From assembly GCA_947178685.1 (NCBI GenBank), contig CAMWZE010000160.1, positions 1 to 5,042 of the forward strand: a DNA stretch of 5,042 nucleotides, given 5' to 3'. A program made the translations under genes and the position numbers. The DNA is from an uncultured Porphyromonadaceae bacterium (GTDB taxonomy: Bacteria > Bacteroidota > Bacteroidia > Bacteroidales > Muribaculaceae). Shown here piece after piece: positions 1 through 4,339 of this stretch. The notes beneath the pieces are model-generated. The model did no database searches and was not told the DNA's origin. It saw only the letters and a program-made list of their open reading frames with translations. Within the stretch, counting starts at the first letter, position 1. Each line of letters starts with the position of its first letter.

Positions 1-2
1 AC

Positions 3-74
3 ATAGTTCCGGAGGAATACGAGCGTGTGCTCCACGCCCTCGACACCGCCCGTGTCTTCACGAAAAGAAATTGA
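3..74 (+). CDS. C-terminal end of an unidentified protein (partial)
   Basis: The third forward frame is open from the window edge to a TGA at 72-74 and gives a 23-residue tail beginning IVPEEYERVLHALDTA and ending in the basic residues TKRN. The tail looks like an amphipathic C-terminal helix, and the codon use (GAG, CTC, GCC, GAC, ACC) resembles that of the G+C-richer genes in the window. The first frame stops at position 4. The second frame is also open here but gives an arginine-, histidine- and proline-rich peptide that looks unnatural. Too little is present to name the protein. It is on the same strand as the WYL gene, but the gap of 118-205 bp makes a shared operon uncertain. Confidence 0.5.
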   Translation: MVPEEYERVLHALDTARVFTKRN

Positions 75-83
75 ATCATCCCG

Positions 84-95
84 ATTCCTGGGAAT
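84..95. promoter_or_regulatory. short perfect dyad, possible protein-binding site
   Basis: ATTCC-TG-GGAAT is a perfect 5-bp inverted repeat with a 2-bp centre, lying 10 bp after the upstream stop codon. The centre is too short for an RNA hairpin loop, so if it matters it would be as double-stranded DNA, for example an operator read by the neighbouring WYL regulator. A dyad this short can easily arise by chance. Confidence 0.15.
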
Positions 96-119
96 AATTT
101 CACGATTTACAAAGCCGCT

Positions 120-158
120 TCTCCGATCGTTCCATTCGATTAAACCCGATTTCGGAGA
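120..158 (+). terminator. imperfect hairpin, possible terminator or leader structure
   Basis: TCTCCG (120-125) pairs with CGGAGA (153-158). The stem continues with ATCG (126-129) pairing CGAT (147-150), leaving a 2-nt TT bulge and a 17-nt loop. The right arm is followed by TTTTC, which is a poor U-tract. It could end the upstream transcript or form part of the WYL gene's upstream region. The large loop and weak T-run keep confidence low. Confidence 0.25.
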
Positions 159-238
159 TTTTCAGTAAGCATCTACTTATTTTTTTAATTTATTGAAACT
201 TTATCACGAAGACGACATCATAGGTCGTCTTTGTGATC

Positions 239-246
239 TAATTTTG
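239..246 (+). promoter_or_regulatory. candidate -7 box (TAATTTTG) for the WYL gene
   Basis: TAATTTTG matches the Bacteroidetes -7 consensus TAnnTTTG exactly and would place transcription start near 252, about 28 nt before the ATG at 280. No TTTG-like -33 element is visible at the usual 19-21 bp spacing, so support rests on the -7 box alone. If it is used, translation cannot start at the TTG at 193. Confidence 0.3.
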
Positions 247-279
247 CACCCGAAAACAAAACCAACACCGAATTGCGAA

Positions 280-1200
280 ATGAATGTTGTTCACGAATCA
301 TTGGTAAGACAGATGCTAATCATACAGAAGCTGAAACGGGCCGGAATCCCGGTGTTAGCTGACGATATCTTCTCGTATCTTGAAGACAAAAAGTGGACCT
401 ATGGATATTCCTATCCGGAGGAGCGTAAATCGCGGATGCGGTTACTCCAGCGTGATATCAATGGTATAGACTCCACTTTTAAGTTGAGGATTATAAGAGT
501 GCATAAGTCACATTTTGAAATCACAAGCAGGGAGGCGGACTGGATTGTGGATTACGACCGTCTTTTTGCTGATTTCGACTTGCTGACAGCCATACACCCT
601 GATGCAGAGATCAACCGTCACATAATACCGGAACGTAGCCGTAATCCCGGTTCCGAACATCTGTTTGATGTGTTGCGGGCTATCAAGGAAAGGTGTATTA
701 TTGAATTTGATTACGTGAATTATCGTAACGGTAGTTCGGTGCGCCATCATAAGATCGCTCCCCATTTTCTAAAGGAGGATCAAGGCCTTTGGTATGTTGT
801 CGGCTACGAGAACGGAAAAGTATTGTTGTTTGCCCTCGACCGGATAAAGAACCTTGAGCTCACAGATGAGGAATTTAAGTTTGACGACTCACTCGACATA
901 GAGGAGAACTTCCGGGATAGCTATGGCATATGGGCCGATCCGTCAATGCCAACGGAAGAGATCGAGTTACGTTATGACGCGCTTGACGGCAACTTCTTGA
1001 AAGCTCGTCCGTTGCATCCGTCTCAGACTATTGTGGTTGATACTCCCGAAGAGTTCCGTATAACCTTACGTCTGAAGATTACCAATGATTTTGTGATGGC
1101 GCTTTTGTCTCGGGCACGTTCCCTTGAGGTAATCCGTCCGCTTCATCTTCGAGAGCGTATCCGCACCACGCTTGCCGACGCCCTCGCCCGCAATTCGTAA
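280..1200 (+). CDS. WYL-domain transcription regulator
   Basis: The predicted product is a DNA-binding regulator of 306 aa from ATG 280, or 335 aa from TTG 193; residue numbers here use the longer form. Residues 36-95 have the helix-rich pattern of an N-terminal winged helix-turn-helix (LVRQMLIIQKLKRAGIPVLA, then RMRLLQRDI). Residues 155-225 are the WYL domain: R185-HHKIAP, then G198-LWYVVGY with W200-Y201-V202 in place of W-Y-L, and FALDRI at 213-218. Residues 255-335 fit the WCX extension, ending in VIRPLHLRERIRTTL. WYL domains bind ligands, probably nucleic acids or nucleotides, and relatives such as BrxR and CapW repress phage-defence operons. The ATG is preferred because an A-rich stretch precedes it and a -7-like box lies inside the extension. 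A three-gene set follows 71 bp downstream on the same strand, so it is a plausible regulatory target; this is inferred. Confidence 0.85.
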   Translation: MNVVHESLVRQMLIIQKLKRAGIPVLADDIFSYLEDKKWTYGYSYPEERKSRMRLLQRDINGIDSTFKLRIIRVHKSHFEITSREADWIVDYDRLFADFDLLTAIHPDAEINRHIIPERSRNPGSEHLFDVLRAIKERCIIEFDYVNYRNGSSVRHHKIAPHFLKEDQGLWYVVGYENGKVLLFALDRIKNLELTDEEFKFDDSLDIEENFRDSYGIWADPSMPTEEIELRYDALDGNFLKARPLHPSQTIVVDTPEEFRITLRLKITNDFVMALLSRARSLEVIRPLHLRERIRTTLADALARNS

Positions 1201-1271
1201 ACGGTCTGCATATTTAAACCCGGTGAATAGAAATCTAAAATATTGTATAACCTAATTATCAAAAGCTACTT

Positions 1272-1640
1272 ATGAGCAGAAGAAGGCTGATTTTTTATGT
1301 TGTGATATTTATTGCAACTGTGTGCTTAGGTATATGGATGGATAACGGAAATTCTCATCAGGGGGTTTCCGGTCTGAGAAAGGGAGATAGGGTCAGAGTT
1401 ACTACTAATACTTTCGCTACTCGGGAATATAGTACCCATTCAGAATTGAGGAAAGCTATCATTCACGAGGACAGGATGTCGCTGTTACAGTATCTTTACG
1501 ATGAGAAAGCGCGAAGTGTCTTGCCGGGTACAGAGGGACGAGTCATTATGTCGGCCGGATCGTGTGTTGAAGTTTGTTTTGACGATGACCCATTAAGGAA
1601 CTGGTATGTGGAATTAGATTTCATAGAAAGGGCAAAATAA
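1272..1640 (+). CDS. small membrane-anchored protein with a possible SH3-like fold
   Basis: This 122-aa protein is not recognised as a named family. Residues 1-5 are basic (MSRRR) and residues 6-23 form one hydrophobic segment, predicting a single membrane anchor with the remainder outside the cytoplasm. The only nearby cysteine follows ATV, which is a poor lipobox, so a lipoprotein is unlikely. The soluble part starts with a strand-like KGDRVRVT (37-44), has a charged helical stretch (about 55-81), then PGTEGRV (85-91), VEVCFDDDP (99-107) and WYVELDFIE (111-119). That spacing resembles a small SH3/KOW-like barrel interrupted by a helix; this is inference. The ATG follows an A/T-rich stretch. 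It is the first gene of a tight three-gene set, with 21 bp to the next start, and lies 71 bp after the WYL gene. No clear TAnnTTTG promoter box was found in that gap. Confidence 0.7.
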   Translation: MSRRRLIFYVVIFIATVCLGIWMDNGNSHQGVSGLRKGDRVRVTTNTFATREYSTHSELRKAIIHEDRMSLLQYLYDEKARSVLPGTEGRVIMSAGSCVEVCFDDDPLRNWYVELDFIERAK

Positions 1641-1661
1641 CATAAACTTAATACTGAGACT

Positions 1662-1955
1662 ATGAATTTCAGAGAGATAAAAAAACTTGTAGTTGCGGAA
1701 TATGATAGCCGTGGCTTGAAGAGTAATCAGAGATACAGGGCATTGGATGATTTTGAGAATGTCTTGAAGCACAATTTAATTGATTTGTGGAATGATGTGA
1801 GCAAGTTTCCTGTTGATAAGGATAGAATGAAAGCTGTTTATGGTCGTAAGTTTCTTAACAAGGACTTGAATGATGGGGAGTCAAGTATGATTAATGAGGT
1901 ATATAATCAGCTTTCAGCTCAGAATATTAAATTGACTGATTATTCGCATAAATAA
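1662..1955 (+). CDS. hypothetical 97-aa helical protein
   Basis: No family is recognised. The product is cytosolic in character, with no signal peptide or membrane segment. It is highly charged and reads as mostly helical: FREIKKLVVAEYDSRG near the start, ALDDFENVLKHNLIDLWNDV (28-46), and a C-terminal helix SSMINEVYNQLSAQNI (74-89). The ATG is preceded by an A/T-rich stretch (cataaacttaatactgagac). It begins 21 bp after the membrane-anchored gene and stops 13 bp before the next start, so the three are probably co-transcribed. Hand counting gives about 37% G+C over 1681-1920, much lower than the hydrolase gene to the right, which suggests acquired DNA. Its size and position would suit an accessory or antidote partner of the nuclease-like protein downstream, but nothing in the sequence demonstrates this. 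Confidence 0.65.
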   Translation: MNFREIKKLVVAEYDSRGLKSNQRYRALDDFENVLKHNLIDLWNDVSKFPVDKDRMKAVYGRKFLNKDLNDGESSMINEVYNQLSAQNIKLTDYSHK

Positions 1956-1968
1956 AAAATAGTAACAA

Positions 1969-2571
1969 ATGGGAAACCGAGAAGACTTTCTAAAAAGCAT
2001 CTGTGAGGATAAGTATGGCAAGGGTCAGCATCCTGCTCCGGCATTGGCCGACTTGCTTCCTGACCAGTTAGGTGAGATAAACAGAATTTATAAAGATTTG
2101 GGTGGCATACTTCCTGCTGCCCCGTATAAATTCGCTAAGTATGATATTCCAGTCAAAGATTTTATAATCGAACTGGATGAGCAAGAGCACTTCAATCGTT
2201 ATCGCTTTTACACCTTAGATTCCTCTATCTATGAAAATTGTCTTAACTTTGATAAGGAAAATTATAAGGGTTACTGTGCGAAATATGAAGATAAATGTAG
2301 AACTAACGGAAAATTCGGAAGTAGTCCATCTGCGGATAAGCAATTCGGCAAAATTGACTCAGATGATCTGGAGTGGTCAAGATGGAAACAAAGAGCTTTC
2401 TATGACCTCGTTAAGGATGCATATTCAATTGCAAAGAAGCTTCCTATCATACGGATCTCTATATATGATGAGTATAATGGCGAGACAATAAATGATCTAT
2501 TGAAAAGTCATAAGAAGACTAAGTTGCTTGCCTATGTAGAAGAACGCTATAAGAAGGCAAAGGGATTATAA
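1969..2571 (+). CDS. nuclease-like hypothetical protein (possible PD-(D/E)XK fold)
   Basis: This is a 200-aa soluble protein, named only by motif. The central block D64-FIIELDEQEHFNRYR (to residue 79) puts an acidic residue before a hydrophobic strand ending E68-L-D70, followed by H74. This recalls the ElDG-x-H strand of Vsr/DUF559-type members of the PD-(D/E)XK nuclease superfamily. Further on, R138-WKQRAFYDLVKD (to 150) could be the conserved helix with R142, and IIRISIYDEYNG (160-171) a closing strand. The N-terminal third (HPAPALADLLPDQLGEI, then LGGILPAAPYK) looks like the recognisable start of a conserved family. Cysteines at 91, 103 and 110 might bind a metal, but their spacing is irregular. 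The canonical lysine of E-x-K is not obvious, so catalysis is unproven. It is the last gene of the three-gene set, 13 bp after the 97-aa gene, and a strong hairpin follows its TAA. Confidence 0.75.
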   Translation: MGNREDFLKSICEDKYGKGQHPAPALADLLPDQLGEINRIYKDLGGILPAAPYKFAKYDIPVKDFIIELDEQEHFNRYRFYTLDSSIYENCLNFDKENYKGYCAKYEDKCRTNGKFGSSPSADKQFGKIDSDDLEWSRWKQRAFYDLVKDAYSIAKKLPIIRISIYDEYNGETINDLLKSHKKTKLLAYVEERYKKAKGL

Positions 2572-2577
2572 AAAATT

Positions 2578-2622
2578 ATTGCATCCGGTGAAACTTAATC
2601 AGAAAGTTTCATCGGATGCAAT
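2578..2622. terminator. strong hairpin, likely bidirectional terminator
   Basis: The left arm 2578-2596 (core GCATCCGGTGAAACTT) pairs with the right arm 2604-2622 (core AAGTTTCATCGGATGC) over 19 bp with one G-T pair and a 7-nt loop (AATCAGA). It starts 6 nt after the stop of the nuclease-like gene. The sequence on its left, AAAAAATTATT, reads as a T-rich tract on the minus strand. The sequence on its right, TTGATTATTGATT, is moderately T-rich on the plus strand. Placed between convergent genes, it probably stops transcription from both sides. Confidence 0.8.
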
Positions 2623-2653
2623 TGATTATTGATTAATGTGCAAGCAGTTGTTA

Positions 2654-2695
2654 ATTGAATAAGATAATATTTAGAGACTATTCGGTTTATTCAAT
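2654..2695. repeat. 9-bp inverted repeat between convergent genes
   Basis: ATTGAATAA (2654-2662) and TTATTCAAT (2687-2695) are perfect reverse complements separated by 24 bp. The arms are A/T-rich and lie just past the stop of the minus-strand ATPase gene. It might be a weak second terminator or the trace of an insertion boundary. It could also be chance in A/T-rich DNA. Confidence 0.3.
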
Positions 2696-2715
2696 GCCTT
2701 AGCAAATCAGGTTAG

Positions 2716-4035
2716 TCACATGTCGTGGAGATCTAAACCTTTTACTTCCACTTCATAGCCATTGAAAATATGGACGGCGGAGAGCATTTTCTGAGCCTTT
2801 TCCTCAAGCATTGTAAAATTTATATTCTTTCGGTTCCTTTTTATCTCATACACTTCTACTTTCTGATCAATTTCATTAGCTGCAATCATATCGATTTCAT
2901 TTTCACCCTTTCGATCCCACCATCTTCCTATAAGAGTATACCGCTTGCTCTCTTTTGCCTTATCTCTGAAATATCTTTCAAGAGTCAGACCCGAGAATGT
3001 AGCGTAATCTCTACGTATCAATGTGCGCAACTGTTCATATCCATCTATCTCAAGAATGTGAGCATACTTGAAAATGAAGCGGAACCAGAAAGTGAAGAAG
3101 TTGTCACGAATTACATAAACCGCATTTTTACTCAGAGCTTTCGCCCCTACCGGAAGCTGTTTCGCTATTATACCATAATCCTCCTCAAGGCGAGTAAGAT
3201 ATCCTCCGATTGGCTTAGCTATGATAGACTCTATTTCACCACGTCGTGTTTTTCCTCCGGCAATGGCCGACAATATTGAAAAATATGTATCATAGTCTTT
3301 ACCGAATTCCTCAACAAGAATGGACCGACCCTCATTGATAAAAGTGGAATCAGAGCTTATCATACTGTCTATCATAGCATCAAGTGTTAATGCGTCATCA
3401 TCCACAAGCAACTGTACATATTTAGCCACACCACCCGTAAAGGAATACAAAGCCAAAAGATCTTCGTTGGTATATTCGGGATGGTATTCTTCAAGAATCG
3501 TTTTAAGTACAGATGGCTTAAACGCTTGAATTGTCATAAACCGATTCTGTCGGTTATAGAGTGGTTCCTTTTTGTCACGGAATATTTTGGTCATCATCGA
3601 GTAAACGGAGCCACACCACACCAGATTGATACGCGAGTCATCATGATTTAAATCCCATAATTTTTGCATATCGCTGAATACGGCCGGATTGACACGTTCA
3701 AAGTTTTGAAACTCATCGATGAATAGTGTGAAACTCTTTTGTTTTGACAGCTGCATCAAATAATCAAACAGTTCGGCAAATCCTGAGGGCGTTCCACCCA
3801 GTCTGATATTTAATTTTTTCTCTACTTCCTGCCGGAACTCCTCACAAAGCAGATTTTCCGCTTTACGGCCTACAAAAAAATAAAGTATGGGCTTATCTTC
3901 ATAAGCTTTAAGCACGAGCGATGTCTTTCCAATTCTTCTACGTCCGGTAAGGACTGTAAACTGGGCACTTCTTTCTGCATTATCCCTGATTTTCCGTAGA
4001 GTCGCGATCTCTTCTTCTCGGTCAAAAAATTTCAT
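2716..4035 (-). CDS. AAA-type ATPase with C-terminal DUF234-like nuclease domain
   Basis: This 439-aa protein matches the archaeal/bacterial ATP-binding family that joins an N-terminal Arch_ATPase domain to a C-terminal DUF234. FFDREEEIATL (3-13) is the usual opening. Walker A is G31-RRRIG-K37-T38, Walker B is FTLFID107-E108, and LVWCGSVYSMM (138-148) is a sensor-1-type strand. FTGGVAKYV (199-207) begins the helical lid region, and IRDNFFTFWFRF (309-320) is the family's R-D-x-F-x-F-W signature. Near the end, GENEID382 and EVYEIK (394-399, with E397 and K399) supply the D...E-x-K pattern of a PD-(D/E)XK fold, apparently intact. Length and motifs are complete. The cellular role of the family is unknown; genomes of Bacteroidota and archaea often hold many copies, and mobility or defence roles are guesses. 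It has its own promoter and is convergent with the three-gene set. Confidence 0.92.
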   Translation of the reverse strand: MKFFDREEEIATLRKIRDNAERSAQFTVLTGRRRIGKTSLVLKAYEDKPILYFFVGRKAENLLCEEFRQEVEKKLNIRLGGTPSGFAELFDYLMQLSKQKSFTLFIDEFQNFERVNPAVFSDMQKLWDLNHDDSRINLVWCGSVYSMMTKIFRDKKEPLYNRQNRFMTIQAFKPSVLKTILEEYHPEYTNEDLLALYSFTGGVAKYVQLLVDDDALTLDAMIDSMISSDSTFINEGRSILVEEFGKDYDTYFSILSAIAGGKTRRGEIESIIAKPIGGYLTRLEEDYGIIAKQLPVGAKALSKNAVYVIRDNFFTFWFRFIFKYAHILEIDGYEQLRTLIRRDYATFSGLTLERYFRDKAKESKRYTLIGRWWDRKGENEIDMIAANEIDQKVEVYEIKRNRKNINFTMLEEKAQKMLSAVHIFNGYEVEVKGLDLHDM

Positions 4036-4055
4036 TTTCTCAGATGGATTTATTG

Positions 4056-4092
4056 AATAGCAACCGTGGTTTCCGCAACCGTGGTTGCTATT
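4056..4092 (-). promoter_or_regulatory. large dyad of two tandem elements at the ATPase transcription start
   Basis: Two copies of GCAACCGTGGTT (4060-4071 and 4075-4086) lie in direct repeat, 15 bp apart, and each is nearly a palindrome (AACC-GT-GGTT). Together they form one larger inverted repeat: 4056-4071 pairs with 4077-4092 around a 5-nt centre (TCCGC). The outer 10 bp and inner 4 bp pair perfectly; the two middle positions are G-T pairs on the plus strand and A-C mismatches on the minus strand. It lies directly downstream of the -7 box and ends 20 bp before the ATPase ATG. It could be an operator, or a hairpin in the 5' leader of the ATPase mRNA. Confidence 0.7.
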
Positions 4093-4093
4093 G

Positions 4094-4124
4094 CAAATTT
4101 ATATAAATTCATCCGAATAAAAAA
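4094..4124 (-). promoter_or_regulatory. Bacteroidetes-type promoter of the ATPase gene
   Basis: On the minus strand, TAAATTTG (plus-strand 4094-4101) matches the -7 consensus TAnnTTTG exactly. A TTTT (4121-4124) lies 19 bp upstream of it, one base off the TTTG -33 element. Transcription would start around 4087-4090, inside the first bases of the dyad, about 50 nt before the start codon at 4035. Confidence 0.6.
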
Positions 4125-4141
4125 GTATTTTAAATACATCT

Positions 4142-4250
4142 TCAAAAGCTTGCTTCTACGATAGCTTCAAAAGCATGTTTCTGCTATAACTCAAAAGCAA
4201 TTTAAATATAAATTGAAAAGCTTGTTTCTGCTGTAATTCGAGAGCTTTTT
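4142..4250. repeat. degenerate tandem repeat, period about 24 bp
   Basis: Units start at 4142, 4167, 4191, 4214 and 4238, so the spacings are 25, 24, 23 and 24 bp. Each unit opens with a T(C/G)AAAAGC-like core (TCGAGAGC in the fifth) and the better ones continue (T/A)TG(C/T)TTCT. Units 2 and 4 match at 22 of 26 positions and units 1 and 2 at 20 of 25. Unit 3 keeps the core but diverges into TTTAAATATAAAT, and unit 5 is the weakest. The array contains AAGCTT palindromes at units 1 and 4. It fills the middle of the gap between the divergent ATPase and hydrolase genes. It does not have the long, near-identical repeats of a CRISPR array, and its role is unknown. Confidence 0.65.
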
Positions 4251-4314
4251 TGATTACAAAATGAGTAGTTTCGGGGCGATAACCGTATTAATGATTTGAA
4301 TAGGCCATCATCCC

Positions 4315-4328
4315 AATTTGGTCAAATT
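4315..4328. promoter_or_regulatory. 14-bp dyad just before the hydrolase start
   Basis: AATTTG-GT-CAAATT is a perfect 6-bp inverted repeat with a 2-bp centre, ending 11 bp before the ATG at 4340. The small centre argues for a protein-binding site over an RNA hairpin. It may be an operator for carbohydrate control, or chance in A/T-rich DNA. No well-spaced -33/-7 promoter pair was found for the hydrolase. Confidence 0.3.
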
Positions 4329-4339
4329 AAATCGCTAAT

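Noticed and set aside
508..765. Minus-strand open frame of 85 codons inside the WYL gene
   Set aside because: It lies wholly within a well-supported regulator gene, and its translation has no recognisable pattern.
1272..1340. Lipoprotein signal in the 122-aa protein
   Set aside because: The cysteine after ATV lacks the small residue at -1 and the Leu-type residue at -3 expected in a lipobox.
2231..2491. Plus-strand open frame of 86 codons inside the nuclease-like gene
   Set aside because: It overlaps the 200-aa frame, which has conserved-looking motifs; the alternative product is unstructured in appearance.
2770..3279. Plus-strand open frame of 169 codons opposite the ATPase gene
   Set aside because: It is antisense to a gene with intact Walker and PD-(D/E)XK motifs; the product is a Ser/Ile/Phe-rich shadow.
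4142..4250. CRISPR array
   Set aside because: Units are about 24 bp head to tail with no distinct spacers and much divergence, and no cas gene is nearby.
4261..4299. Twelve-codon leader peptide ORF before the hydrolase
   Set aside because: ATG to TGA is open but has no start context, no regulatory codon run and no attenuator hairpin after it.
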